Assembly: GCF_003049575.1 (NCBI RefSeq) | Contig: NZ_PYWI01000018.1 | Span: 1-64,000 of the forward strand | Source: Lysinibacillus parviboronicapiens | Lineage (GTDB): Bacteria > Bacillota > Bacilli > Bacillales_A > Planococcaceae | Direction: 5' to 3' | DNA: 64,000 nucleotides | In this document: positions 55,263-64,000 of the stretch, piece by piece | Numbering within the stretch: the first letter of the stretch is position 1 | Layout of the letters: every line of letters starts with the position of its first letter | Notes under the pieces: generated by a model | The model's database searches: none | The model's input: only the letters and a program-made list of their open reading frames with translations | Told to the model about the DNA's origin: nothing | Made by a program: the position numbers and the translations under genes

Positions 55263-55390
55263 AAACCATCTACACGGAAGAAAGTATGATTTCCAATAAC
55301 ATATTCTTCTACTACTTTAATATAAGATTGTCCACCGTTGAAGGAATAACCTTTATATCCGTTTTTACTAAAATCCTTAATTTCTACAAA
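55259..55390 (-). pseudogene. Minus-strand coding fragment
   Basis: VEIKDFSKNGYKGYSFNGGQ, SYIKVVEEYVIGNHTFFRVD, then G F stop. It is coherent, but has no start and enters the 11-bp repeats upstream. Unknown family. Confidence 0.35.
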
Positions 55391-55394
55391 AATA

Positions 55395-55449
55395 CTAAAA
55401 ACCCTCTAAAAACCCTCTAAAAACCCTCTAAAAACCCTCTAAAAACCCT
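55395..55449. repeat. Five perfect tandem 11-bp repeats (iteron-like)
   Basis: CTAAAAACCCT occurs five times without interruption. The period of 11 is about one helical turn. It sits in a plasmid-like segment with a recombinase fragment and a ribbon-helix-helix tail, so plasmid-replication iterons or a partition site are plausible. Confidence 0.8.
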
Positions 55450-55613
55450 AAATTTAGAAAATGTATTTTAACTGTACTTACTTTATCATCTCAAATCATT
55501 GGCATGGATTAACGTGACCATAGTAACCTTGTAGATAGCATGACGGTGAGTATAATCTCAATGTATATCATTTAAAAATAGTATGTAGTTAAGAGAGGGG
55601 ATAAAATGAATCC

Positions 55614-55718
55614 CGAGAGAAATTCACTGGAACAAAAACAGGCCAACCACAATTAAATGAGCTGCTATCTATATTAGAGATAGGCGATAAGCTCGTTGTA
55701 ACCAAATCCCGACCCTGA
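55614..55718 (+). pseudogene. Serine recombinase (resolvase) fragment
   Basis: Frame REKFTGTKTGQPQLNELLSI then LEIGDKLVVTKSRP stops at 55718. FTGTKTxRPxLNELLxxLxxGDxLVVTKxDR is a hallmark of the Tn3/plasmid resolvase catalytic domain. The N-terminal serine part and the DNA-binding part are missing. Confidence 0.8.
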
Positions 55719-56272
55719 TTTTCTTGCAAATAACCTTTGTAAAATTGGGGTCTTTTTATACGGAACATAATTGGAAAATATCCATATTCAGCATATAGGA
55801 TTAGTACACGGATTAATCCATCCGCTTTCTTTTCTAGGAAAGGAAAGGATTTGCTTGTATTGGTTTTATATCATGAAGTCTATGCTTATCGCCGGTAATC
55901 AAGTGGTTATTTATAGAGGCGTTTTCCAGAAGTTTCGCGACTTTTTAGAGGCTTTTATTTCATAGCTATTACAAGGAAATTCAGAGAATAAATAATTATT
56001 TTACCTCATAGCAAAATATGTTGTCAATAATAAATTTGTAAATTTATTAAAAAAATGTTATAATAGTTTTACAATTATTTTTTTAAAATCGTATTTCGAA
56101 TTCCGCTGTCCTTTTTTGCAGATAGAATTTGGGTACGTTTTTTTAATATCCTTTTTTAAGCCGAAAAAAAATCAAAACAGTTATGTGAGCTTTAAAGGAA
56201 GTTAGTTGAATAAAATTATTAATTTACTATCTAATAGTAACCGAGTTTTTTTCCTTAAGGAGGACTAGAATA
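55719..56272. other. Mostly non-coding DNA with one doubtful frame
   Basis: A 64-codon frame at 55771-55965 (…GRVFQ-like KFRDFLEAFIS end) has no ribosome site and no known relative. Below it is AT-rich DNA leading to AAGGAGGACTAGAATA, the site of the gene at 56273. Confidence 0.4.
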
Positions 56273-57133
56273 ATGAATTTAATCAATAAGAAAGTTACAC
56301 ACAAGCGTTTTGGCATGGGTAGTATAGTTAAACATAATGATTCTAGTATTGAAATACATTTCGCATCGGAAAATAAAATGTTTGTTTTCCCTGATGTATT
56401 TGGAAAGCACCTAAAACTACATGATAAAAGTGATGCTAAGTCACTTGAAGGAATTATACAAAAAAAGGAAATTGAACGAAAAGAGGAAGAATGGAAGAAG
56501 GAAGAGGAAAAAAAACTACAACGAAAAAAACTGATACTTCGCTTGGAACACGAAAAACTTATGAAAAACCATAAACTTCATCCCGAATCACAAATGGTTT
56601 TTTGGTGTGACACAGAAGAACAGAATAGTTCTTTTTCAGAGTGGAAGGTTTTTTCAGGCGCAATAAAAAGTGGTAATAACAAGGGGAGGCCAAACAAACC
56701 AACCCGCTTGCACCCAAATAGCGCTGTCCTGTTAACAGCGGTAGATTCCGGGATGCATGAAAAAGACAGACGTATCTTAGGTGTCTTTATGGTGAATGAA
56801 GATTTTATCGGTAAGCTTTGTGAAGATGGAAATATTCCTGCTCATTCAAAATACAGACTCCAACTTACGGAACAGGAATCGGATCAGTTACTTTTATGGG
56901 AATATTATGTAAATGAAAAATCCCCCGACAAAATGACATGGAATACAGGTAAATACCGTTATTTTGATAATTTATGGATGGCTCAAATTTTACTTGATAT
57001 AGTTTCGTTGAAAAGTGACCCAAATGAACGAGAGCTGGCACAACAATTTTTAAAACATTTTTGTAAAATGAATCAGATAACAGCTCAAGAGTTACCAAAG
57101 CCTAATGGCGCATTAATGCGATTAAGACGTTAG
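56273..57133 (+). CDS. Uncharacterised protein with tudor-like N-terminus (286 aa)
   Basis: ATG after TTAAGGAGGACTAGAATA. The first 50 residues (KKVTHKRFGMGSIVKHNDSS, IEIHFASENK) resemble the VxHxxFGxGxI domain found at the C-terminus of UvrD/PcrA helicases. Next is a charged coiled coil (KKEIERKEEEWKKEEEKK) and a conserved C-terminal domain (NKGRPNKPTRLHPNSAVLLT, DSGMHEKDRRILGVF). I recall similar proteins wrongly labelled malate synthase in Bacillus genomes, but no function. It lies within the replaced MATE segment. Confidence 0.75.
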   Translation: MNLINKKVTHKRFGMGSIVKHNDSSIEIHFASENKMFVFPDVFGKHLKLHDKSDAKSLEGIIQKKEIERKEEEWKKEEEKKLQRKKLILRLEHEKLMKNHKLHPESQMVFWCDTEEQNSSFSEWKVFSGAIKSGNNKGRPNKPTRLHPNSAVLLTAVDSGMHEKDRRILGVFMVNEDFIGKLCEDGNIPAHSKYRLQLTEQESDQLLLWEYYVNEKSPDKMTWNTGKYRYFDNLWMAQILLDIVSLKSDPNERELAQQFLKHFCKMNQITAQELPKPNGALMRLRR

Positions 57134-57478
57134 CCAAAGCGAGTAAAATGGGTTTGGTTTTATGTCCACTTGAGGTAGGACGTTACCAAAGATTAAAGTA
57201 CCTAGATCAACCAGAAGGTAATACGGGAACAGTCATCCTTTAATTTTAGATGTTGTGATAATTTACACTTAAACTATTATGTACTTAGTTCAAGGAGCAA
57301 CAGTTGAAGACGAAAAATAGGATCGATCTCACTGAAATAGGAACCGAGTATATATAATTAAACACAGCTGCACCTCATGTGTTGCCACATACAGTCCACA
57401 CATGTAGGTTGCTTAATATTGATGGTCCATAATGACTGAGATGTTGCACTATTAAATCATGCAGAATAGATTAATCCA
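57134..57478. other. Intergenic region
   Basis: No coding frame recognised. Fragments around 57140-57240 look like decayed coding DNA. Confidence 0.35.
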
Positions 57479-57664
57479 TTGACTAACAAGCCACGGAATT
57501 TCAGTAAGTATGTGAAACGACTAATTGAAGAGGATATGAAACGAGGTCCACGTAGTGAAATATGGATAGACAGAAATGAACCGGTAATACACGAGGATAA
57601 AGCATACTCCATCGAAACAAAAGATGCCGTGAGCAGCTTTATAAAAAAAAGAAAACCACTTTAA
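57479..57664 (+). pseudogene. Ribbon-helix-helix C-terminus (plasmid-type), probably truncated (61 codons)
   Basis: NFSKYVKRLIEEDMKRG is a typical second half of plasmid-borne ribbon-helix-helix (CopG/ParR-like) proteins, which carry about 40 more residues in front. No ribosome site or upstream part is present, and translation would start TTG at 57479. A hairpin follows at 57651. Together with the iterons, this suggests an ex-plasmid partition module. Confidence 0.55.
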
Positions 57665-57686
57665 TCGAGTGGTTTTCGTCGTTTTA
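57651..57686 (+). terminator. Hairpin terminator
   Basis: GAAAACCACT/AGTGGTTTTC stem then GTCGTTTT; overlaps the end of the RHH frame. Confidence 0.75.
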
Positions 57687-58599
57687 AATACCTAGTAATT
57701 GCTTTTTCTTCGCATCAAATTCTTCTTGAGTTAAGATACCAGCATCCATGAGCTCTTTTAACTTCATTAACTTCTGTAGGTATTGATGATGTACTTGATG
57801 AAGAAGTTGTACTCCCTTGTGTATCTTCCTCAGCTTCAGAAACAATTAATAATGAAAGCTTTTCAAGATCCTTCTTATCACATTTAATAACTAGAGGTAC
57901 CTTGTCTCCATTTTCACGCTTTAGGAAAAGAGTCGCTACAGATTTATCCTTCCTGATATTAGCTCCCATTGCTCCAGCAATCGCTCCTGCATTACCAAAC
58001 GCGCTACCAATTACTGCCCAACCAGCAATACTAGAAGCACTCTTTTGTACGTTTTCAACGCGTTCCCACTTGATTAAATTAAACGATTCATGCTCATGAT
58101 GATCAACTGCAATTTCCACAGTACCAGGCTTTGTTTGTGCTAGTTTAAAACTGCTGCCTTTCTCTTTCAATTGCTCTTTACCATTGAGTATCTCAATGCT
58201 CATTTTGATTGCTTTCATGACACGAACAACTTTTCTTTCTTCCGTATCAACCTGAGGTTCAGGAAGGATGCCTAATTTGTCTTGGATGTTTTGAGAGAAA
58301 ACTTTTCCGTTATCGTTCAATGTAATGTTGAATTGGACATCTTCGTCATTATATTGAAATTGAATCTCTACAGATGCGAGCTTTTTATTTGTAGTTACTT
58401 TTGTAATTTCGTCGTAACGATAAGAAGTAATTTTTTTCTGTTTATCCACTGTTAATATTCTTTCGGATGTTAGGACAACTAAATATTCTTTAAGTGCTAT
58501 ACGTCCACGAACTGCTACACCTGCATTTCCTATGATTTCATCATCAGTAACTTGTTCAGCAAATAAATTAATTTCTTTTTTTAGGTTAGTTAAAGTCAT
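57684..58599 (-). pseudogene. SHOCT/PH-like domain protein with a C-terminal frameshift
   Basis: From ATG 58599 (no ribosome site seen; frame open upstream to about 58660, reading NPQIKEYLKSSGW) to SVEIQFQYNDEDVQFNITL, a bacterial PH-like domain. A low-complexity SSSSTSS linker then leads to a one-base shift near 57785, after which LMKLKELMDAGILTQEEFDA-type SHOCT text ends at 57684. SHOCT modules often pair with PH-like domains. Both the start (replaced at the MATE junction) and the end are compromised. Confidence 0.6.
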
Positions 58600-58669
58600 C
58601 CAACCTGATGATTTCAAATATTCCTTGATTTGCGGGTTTAGCGTACACAGAAACGGCAACAAAGTCTGT

Positions 58670-59167
58670 TTATAATCATCGTCACCCTTGTTTGACCAAG
58701 CGCATCGATGAAGCAACGAAGTACAAAAAATAAAAAAAGTGGTAAAATTCCCGCACACATAGCATAAATATATGATTTGGTGATGTTGTGTACTACAGCT
58801 TCTAATTGCATTATACTAAGAAACCAGTTAACGCCTGCCATTAAAGAAATAAACATCATGATGTCAATTCGGATGGCTACATACAAACCTTGTTGTACAG
58901 CTTTTTTCGCATCTAATTCTCTTTTTGCCCCGACAAGTTGAGAGACAATGGGTGTAATTGCCAATAAGATGCCGGAAAGTCCTGTATAGACAGGCATCCA
59001 AATAGATGATCCGATGGAAACCCCAGCTAAATCAGACGTACCATAGCGGCTCGACATTAAAATATCAAAAATGAGATTAAGTAAATGGCCACTTGCGTTA
59101 CTAAAATAGGTACAATCATTTTCAGCATTAAGGCATATTTTTCTTTTAAAGTAGTTGTTTCGTACAT
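58670..59167 (-). pseudogene. MATE efflux transporter, N-terminal part (split gene)
   Basis: ATG 59167 with AAAAGGAAGATACATC upstream. TTTLKEKYALMLKMIVPILV, then after one T added to the T5 run (59067-59071) FFDILMSSRYGTSDLAGVSI, through LRCFIDALGQTRVTMII, the first five helices of a MATE transporter. It breaks off at about 58670 and continues out of frame in unrelated DNA. Partner of 53889-54383. Confidence 0.88.
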
Positions 59168-59495
59168 GATGTATCTTCCTTTTATTTTATTCCCTTGACA
59201 TGGTGCAGTCAGATAAGGATAAAAATAAAAAACTGCTCGCTGTCTACGGCCAAGTAGTAAGTCTTATATGACTGTGCATGCTACAAATAAACATTGTACC
59301 TAACAGACGGAGGAATTCCAGTATATATGCTGAAGTACGTTTAATCATAATGAACTAGTATAGCATATAGATAGTGTGATGGAGGAAAATTTAAAGGCTT
59401 CATCTATATCTTTTCGTCCGCATATAGTAAAATTAAAGACTGTAAACGAAAAGTAGCGAGAGCTACAATGGCTTTTTAGGAATAGGAGAATTTAC
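59168..59495. other. Intergenic region
   Basis: Divergent promoter region between the MATE remnant and murG-like gene. No coding frame. Confidence 0.4.
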
Positions 59496-60572
59496 GTGAA
59501 ACAACAAACAATCATTTTAACCGGTGGTGGGACAGCTGGCCATGTATCACTCAACCAAGCGATACTACCGTCTTTACTTGAACTAGGTTATGATGTCCAC
59601 TATATTGGTTCAGAGCAAGGGATTGAAAAAGAATTGATAGGCGAGGCATTTCCGGATATACCTTTTTATGGGATATCGAGTGGGAAATTGCGTCGTTATT
59701 TCTCAATGAAAAATTTCACTGACCCTTTTAAAGTGCTTGCTGGAATCATGCAGGCTTTTCGTATCATTAAAAAAGTAAAACCCACGGTCATTTTTTCAAA
59801 AGGTGGCTTTGTTTCGGTACCAGTCGTGATGGCAGCTAAAGTTGCAGGTGTTCCGGTTGTTATCCATGAATCCGATGTAACGCCAGGGTTGGCAAATAAA
59901 ATCGCTTTACCATTCGCTTCTCACATTTTTACTATTTTTGAAGAGACGCTTCAGCATTTGCCCCAAGAAAAGGCTACATGTACGGGTTCGATTATTCGTC
60001 AAGAGCTTTTTACCGGTAATAAGGCACAGGGGCTATCGCTTTGCGGTTTCACAACGTCCAAACCAGTACTCCTTGTTATGGGCGGAAGTCTAGGGTCGGT
60101 TGTCTTAAATGATGCGCTCCGTCAAAACTTACCTGAACTTTTACAAACCTTCCAAGTAATACATCTTTGTGGTAAAGGAAATAACGATTTAGCGCTAGAG
60201 TCACTACCCGGCTATAAACAATTTGAGTATGTGACAACGGAATTACCTGATTTATTACATGCGGCAGATTTCGTCGTATCGCGTGCAGGCTCTAATTCGA
60301 TTTTTGAATTTTTAGCACTTCATAAACCAATGTTGTTAATCCCGCTGTCAGCACAAAAAAGTCGTGGCGACCAAATTTTAAATGCTAAGTTATTTAAAAA
60401 ACAAGGCTATGCAGAGGTATTACAAGAAGATGAACTAACAAAGGAAACGTTTATAAAATCAGTGCATACGTTAACAGCCCGTAAATCAGAAATGACGGCA
60501 ACGATGGAGAAAACGCAAAGACCAAAAACGCCAAATGAGATGGCAAAATTAATTTTGCAATTTAAAAAATAA
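59496..60572 (+). CDS. MurG-type UDP-GlcNAc:lipid I glycosyltransferase, solo copy (358 aa)
   Basis: GTG 59496 with AGGAGAATTTAC upstream. [20 protein letters not shown] is the MurG glycine-rich loop. [35 protein letters not shown] and [18 protein letters not shown] are GT-B MurG motifs, and [20 protein letters not shown] contacts the sugar nucleotide. Normally murG sits in the mur/div cluster. Here it stands alone, as in a second murG-type copy present in some Bacillus. It adds GlcNAc to lipid I for peptidoglycan. A role in sporulation or a backup is a guess. Confidence 0.88.
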   Translation: MKQQTIILTGGGTAGHVSLNQAILPSLLELGYDVHYIGSEQGIEKELIGEAFPDIPFYGISSGKLRRYFSMKNFTDPFKVLAGIMQAFRIIKKVKPTVIFSKGGFVSVPVVMAAKVAGVPVVIHESDVTPGLANKIALPFASHIFTIFEETLQHLPQEKATCTGSIIRQELFTGNKAQGLSLCGFTTSKPVLLVMGGSLGSVVLNDALRQNLPELLQTFQVIHLCGKGNNDLALESLPGYKQFEYVTTELPDLLHAADFVVSRAGSNSIFEFLALHKPMLLIPLSAQKSRGDQILNAKLFKKQGYAEVLQEDELTKETFIKSVHTLTARKSEMTATMEKTQRPKTPNEMAKLILQFKK

Positions 60573-60577
60573 AAAAA

Positions 60578-60618
60578 GCTATGTGTTCTGGCAAGAGACA
60601 GAATACATAGCTTCTTTT
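60578..60618. terminator. Bidirectional terminator
   Basis: AGCTATGTGTTCTG/CAGAATACATAGCT with flanking A and T tracts, between convergent murG-like and GNAT genes. Confidence 0.85.
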
Positions 60619-60642
60619 CGTTGGAAAAATGGGGTATTTTTA

Positions 60643-61191
60643 TTACATCGCTTGTTCTTCGCCTTCTTGCAGTTGATGGGCAGTTGTCAGGTAGAACAGA
60701 TCACGCGGAATTTTATATAAAGTAAATTGTGCTTCTCCACCATTTACTTGTGCTAATAATGTCGGATGACTTTCGTTAGCACTGATAACATAAGGGAGTT
60801 TTGTAGCTGCACGCTGAGATTTTGTATTTTCAACTCTTATACGGAGAAAGACCGTATGAAAATTATAATCAAAGAATAATTCATTTAAAAACAGCATTTT
60901 AGCCTTTTGGTTATAACCTTTACCTTGATAAGGGAGTCCAATCCACGTTCCGAGAAAGCCAGCACCGTCCTCTACATCATGAATGCTAATGGTGCCGATT
61001 GGTTGACCCCAATCATCAGTTATAGTCCTCGAAATAGCGAGTCCTCTCGCTTCTTCTTCAATCAGTTGTTTCGTCATAAACCAGTATTCATCAGCAGATG
61101 CGGCTTTTTGACGGACAAAAGGGAATACAGAAGGGTGTGATAATAGCTCATAAAGCTCTGTACATTCATGTAGGTCTCGATGTTTAAGCAT
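60643..61191 (-). CDS. RimJ/RimL-type GNAT acetyltransferase (182 aa)
   Basis: ATG with GGAGGCGTTTCGT upstream. LKHRDLHECTELYELLSHPS, PIGTISIHDVEDGAGFLGTW, LPYQGKGYNQKAKMLF, HTVFLRIRVENTKSQRAATK outline the fold. The C-terminal 40 residues (FTLYKIPRDLFYLTTAHQL) extend past the usual end. Substrate unknown. Confidence 0.82.
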   Translation of the reverse strand: MLKHRDLHECTELYELLSHPSVFPFVRQKAASADEYWFMTKQLIEEEARGLAISRTITDDWGQPIGTISIHDVEDGAGFLGTWIGLPYQGKGYNQKAKMLFLNELFFDYNFHTVFLRIRVENTKSQRAATKLPYVISANESHPTLLAQVNGGEAQFTLYKIPRDLFYLTTAHQLQEGEEQAM

Positions 61192-61728
61192 ACGAAACGC
61201 CTCCTTTACTAGGGTAGTTAAAACAATTCCGTTGAAGCATAAAGAAGAAAACTAAAATTCGTACTGGAATTAAAAACCCAAAGAACTAGACGTTATAACT
61301 ATGAAATCCATAATCTCCCGCTGTCTTACTGATTTTGCGACCATACCGAAAAATGGCTAGTTTTTTTAATATAATATAACAAAGCTACTGCTTAATGCAA
61401 TAATTTTGCTCGTTAAAACGAAATTTAAGTTTAATAGTTAGTAAATTCAGAAAAGTATAAAAATTATATAATTACTCATGGGTATAAAGTCCATTGTATC
61501 AATAATATCCAATTAATTGATTAATATAACAATTCTTTAGTATTATATAATAAAATTCGTAAATTGGATATCATCAAATTTCATCCAGAAAAAGATAGAA
61601 ATTTTCTAGGTGGAGAAAGTTAATCTTCTGTAAATATGTTATAATTGTAGCATTGATTTTTTTGTATAAATTAATGAATTTATTACGACTCTATAAACAA
61701 CAACGACTATTTTATGGGAGGTGACAGC
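61192..61728. other. Intergenic region between divergent genes
   Basis: 537 nt of AT-rich DNA with promoter-like stretches, no coding frame, no obvious riboswitch. It ends with GGGAGGTGACAGC for the next gene. Confidence 0.45.
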
Positions 61729-63753
61729 ATGGATTATTTTTTAAGTGAAGCGCAATTTAATCAGCTATTCATCGGCAAAGATTTTGTCTTTCTCATGAAA
61801 AGAGTCCAAGATGATTATCAATATATTCACTTAAATCAAGCGGCGCAAACTCTGTTATCAAAAGAAGCCATCGGAAAAATGCTTTCTGCAATCTCCTCTA
61901 GTCGTAATTTTGCCATTATTCAAGAAAATTATCATCAAGCAATCGCCCTAAATAAACAAGTCGATTATGTGGATTATGCATATATTGAATCTGAAGTGCG
62001 GAAATATGAGACATCTGTCAGACCCATTATGTTCGGGGATGATCATTATATTTTAGCTATTACAAAAGAAATTTTATATGACCGAAATATTGAAGATAAG
62101 TTTCTATTTATGCGATCTATGTTTGATCATGCTTTCTTTACAACAGTCATTTTATCAGCTGGTGGTGTTATCTATGAAGCAAATTCTAGCTTCTTGGAGG
62201 ATTTCGGGTTAGATAACGAAAAATTGAAACATCAACTTTTTATTGATTTACCAATTATCCCAAAAGATGAAATTGAAAAAATACAAAACTATTTAAAAAG
62301 AGCAGCTCTGGGTGAAAATATCGGGGAGAAGCTTATTAAGCTTCATACACTGGAAAAAAAAGAACGCATGTATTTGGTCTCGCTTTCTCCAGTTATGCAG
62401 GGAGATAATTCATTTGCAATATTTATCATCATGCAAGATTTTACTCAATTTACTGAGCAAAAGGCGGAATTACGTGCCAAATCTCATGGACTTGAAGTTT
62501 TTAAGGCCGCTTTAAATTCCGCAACATCTATTGCCATTTTAGATATTGAGGGTACCATCGTGGAAGTAAACGATTTATTTTTAAACGCATCAGGATTTAC
62601 CGCAGATGAACTTATTGGTCAACCCTATAATTTAATTGAACCGCGTCACCATACAGAAAATTTTTTACAGACTATAAACAAAACACTTGATATGGGGAAG
62701 ATTTGGCGAGGTGAGTTATGCTACCGTACCAAATATCATGCCGATTACTGGGTGGAGGCAGCCATTGTACCGTTGAAAAATGAATTTGGTAAGGTCGAAC
62801 AATATTTATCCATTAACTATGATATTACGGACAAGAAAAGAATGTTAACGGAATTAAAAAATATTGAACGAACATTTCGTCTTATCACTGAAAATACAAA
62901 TGATTTAATTGTAATTACAAACGAAGATGGCATCATTATTTATGCTTCTCCTTCTTATAGGATATACTTAGGCTTCGAAATTGTGGAGTTACAAGGTCAG
63001 TTTTATAGTAGCATTGTCGATGAGGAAAGTAAGAAGGCCTGGCAAACGTTTTTGAATAATTTTACAGGTCAAACAGATACACAGTTGGAACTTTTACTGA
63101 AAGCAAAGGATGGCACGCCTGTTTGGACCGAGGGCAATGTAACTGTAGTGCATGATCCAGAACGTGAAACGGTGTCACAAATAATGATGGTTTCACGTGA
63201 AATTTCACATCGCAAAGAGCGAGAAAGTGACTTGCTTTATTTAGCTTATCATGATAGTTTAACGCAGTTACCCAATCGTCGCTATCTATTGAAGGAATTC
63301 CCTAAAATATTAGCAGATGCGCATACGAATAATGTGTGCTTAGCCATGCTGTACATTGATGGGGATGATTTTAAGGATGTTAATGATCAATATGGACATG
63401 ATACAGGTGATGACTTTATCCGTAATTTTGGCAATGTATTAACCGCTTCGGTCCGTAGTCATGATTTAGTTATTCGCATTGGTGGCGATGAATTTATTGT
63501 CATTTTAACGGGACTAACGAGAGATACAGAGGCAAGGAATGCGCAGATGATGCATATTATTAACCGTATCCGTAATGAATTGAAAAATGGGTGGACAATT
63601 GATGATCATCATTTTGCACCCACTGCCTCCATAGGAATTGCATATTATCCAGATCATGCAAAAACATTGGATGCGCTGATTGACTTAGCGGACCAAGCAT
63701 TATATAAAGCGAAAGAATTTGGGAAAAATAAGCTATATATAACAGAAGCATAA
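61729..63753 (+). CDS. Multi-PAS diguanylate cyclase (GGDEF) (674 aa)
   Basis: ATG 61729 with GGGAGGTG 6 nt upstream (a start at 61714 is inside that site). Four PAS-like domains (roughly 10-110, 130-240, 260-375 and 390-495: GVIYEANSSFLEDFGLDN, GTIVEVNDLFLNASGFTA, GIIIYASPSYRIYLG) are followed by GGDEF (about 505-670): DSLTQLPNRRYL, GGDEF at 585-589 and upstream RSHD, the inhibitory I-site RxxD. No EAL domain or membrane helix, so a cytosolic enzyme making c-di-GMP from 2 GTP under PAS control. Confidence 0.92.
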   Translation: MDYFLSEAQFNQLFIGKDFVFLMKRVQDDYQYIHLNQAAQTLLSKEAIGKMLSAISSSRNFAIIQENYHQAIALNKQVDYVDYAYIESEVRKYETSVRPIMFGDDHYILAITKEILYDRNIEDKFLFMRSMFDHAFFTTVILSAGGVIYEANSSFLEDFGLDNEKLKHQLFIDLPIIPKDEIEKIQNYLKRAALGENIGEKLIKLHTLEKKERMYLVSLSPVMQGDNSFAIFIIMQDFTQFTEQKAELRAKSHGLEVFKAALNSATSIAILDIEGTIVEVNDLFLNASGFTADELIGQPYNLIEPRHHTENFLQTINKTLDMGKIWRGELCYRTKYHADYWVEAAIVPLKNEFGKVEQYLSINYDITDKKRMLTELKNIERTFRLITENTNDLIVITNEDGIIIYASPSYRIYLGFEIVELQGQFYSSIVDEESKKAWQTFLNNFTGQTDTQLELLLKAKDGTPVWTEGNVTVVHDPERETVSQIMMVSREISHRKERESDLLYLAYHDSLTQLPNRRYLLKEFPKILADAHTNNVCLAMLYIDGDDFKDVNDQYGHDTGDDFIRNFGNVLTASVRSHDLVIRIGGDEFIVILTGLTRDTEARNAQMMHIINRIRNELKNGWTIDDHHFAPTASIGIAYYPDHAKTLDALIDLADQALYKAKEFGKNKLYITEA

Positions 63754-63755
63754 AA

Positions 63756-63799
63756 AAAGTCTGTACGAGCGAGTATTTACTTGTGGTACAGACTTTTTA
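63756..63799 (+). terminator. Terminator of the diguanylate cyclase
   Basis: AAAGTCTGTAC/GTACAGACTTT stem, TTTAA tail, A tract before. Confidence 0.85.
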
Positions 63800-63875
63800 A
63801 TTGGTGTTATGCTAGAGCGGTGGTAATACAAATATTTTACTGTGTATCAGTTATTTTGAAATAGAAGGTGATGAC

Positions 63876-64000
63876 ATGCCTAAAAAGATATTATTAGTAG
63901 AAGATGAGAAACATATTGCACGTTTTGTAGAACTAGAGTTACAGCACGAAGGTTACAGTGTGACTGTTGCTTTTGAGGGGCGTGAAGGATTGACACTTGC
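63876..64000 (+). CDS. OmpR-type response regulator, N-terminal part (cut by window end)
   Basis: ATG 63876 with GAAGGTGATGAC upstream. Reads [20 protein letters not shown] then [14 protein letters not shown], the receiver domain's acidic pocket (EDE). The phospho-accepting Asp and DNA-binding domain lie beyond the window. A partner histidine kinase probably follows. Confidence 0.88.
   Translation, partial: MPKKILLVEDEKHIARFVELELQHEGYSVTVAFEGREGLTL

Noticed and set aside
55395-55449. CRISPR array
   Set aside because: The 11-bp units are contiguous with no spacers and no cas genes nearby.

Overview
The window comes from a low-GC, endospore-forming Gram-positive bacterium. The content points to the Bacillaceae/Planococcaceae, and Lysinibacillus is my best guess. 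Supporting signs are a tricistronic GerA-type germinant receptor operon, an orphan GerAB-type permease, two YjcZ-like small sporulation proteins, a CsxC-like spore-surface protein, a Tyr-rich coat-like peptide, strong GGAGG ribosome sites with many TTG/GTG starts, and YfzA-, DUF3923- and YoaP-type genes. I saw no rRNA, tRNA or CRISPR array.

Positions 1-42,000 are accessory-like: many small operons or single genes separated by degenerate DNA. 0-7 kb holds a 3.8 kb block bounded by inverted repeats (small lysine-rich protein, YjcZ, a broken gene plus a WapI-like immunity candidate, an IS3 remnant, a CsxC-like protein). It is followed by a 691-aa SHAEG-repeat fibre with a C-terminal peptidase-G2 domain. 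7-20 kb carries a CPBP protease, the orphan germination permease, a glycolipid-binding-domain protein, a decayed S66 peptidase, a DUF998 protein, a 7-bladed propeller spore-surface candidate, a GNAT and small membrane proteins. 20-31 kb has a MerR/GAP-transporter pair, an ArsR/VOC pair with a very strong operator, an EamA exporter and a BltD-like acetyltransferase. The last two are each preceded by a short leader peptide and a stem-loop. 31-45 kb holds a membrane-anchored alpha/beta hydrolase, a Yip1 protein, an amidohydrolase, an MBL hydrolase, GNATs, DinB, a glycosyltransferase, two YoaP-like GNATs flanking an isochorismatase and a FabZ, a VOC protein and an amidase-SPOR protein.

Positions 46,000-64,000 look more like conserved chromosome: a CtpB-type S41 protease, a CobW GTPase, a CAP-domain secreted protein, gerAA-gerAB-gerAC, a solo MurG, a GNAT, a four-PAS GGDEF diguanylate cyclase and the start of an OmpR-type response regulator. 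A MATE exporter gene here is split. Its two ends (53889-54383 and 58670-59167, minus strand) are separated by about 4.3 kb of unrelated DNA. That DNA contains five 11-bp iteron-like repeats, a serine-recombinase fragment, a ribbon-helix-helix tail, a SHOCT protein and a protein of unknown function.

A recurring feature is genes whose reading frame is broken by a single base, often in a short homopolymer, yet stays coherent on both sides. Either this region is decaying or the assembly has indel errors. The most interesting regulatory structures are the two leader-peptide/stem-loop arrangements, the 19-bp inverted operator in front of the ArsR gene, and the inverted repeats with differing but structurally equivalent hairpins.
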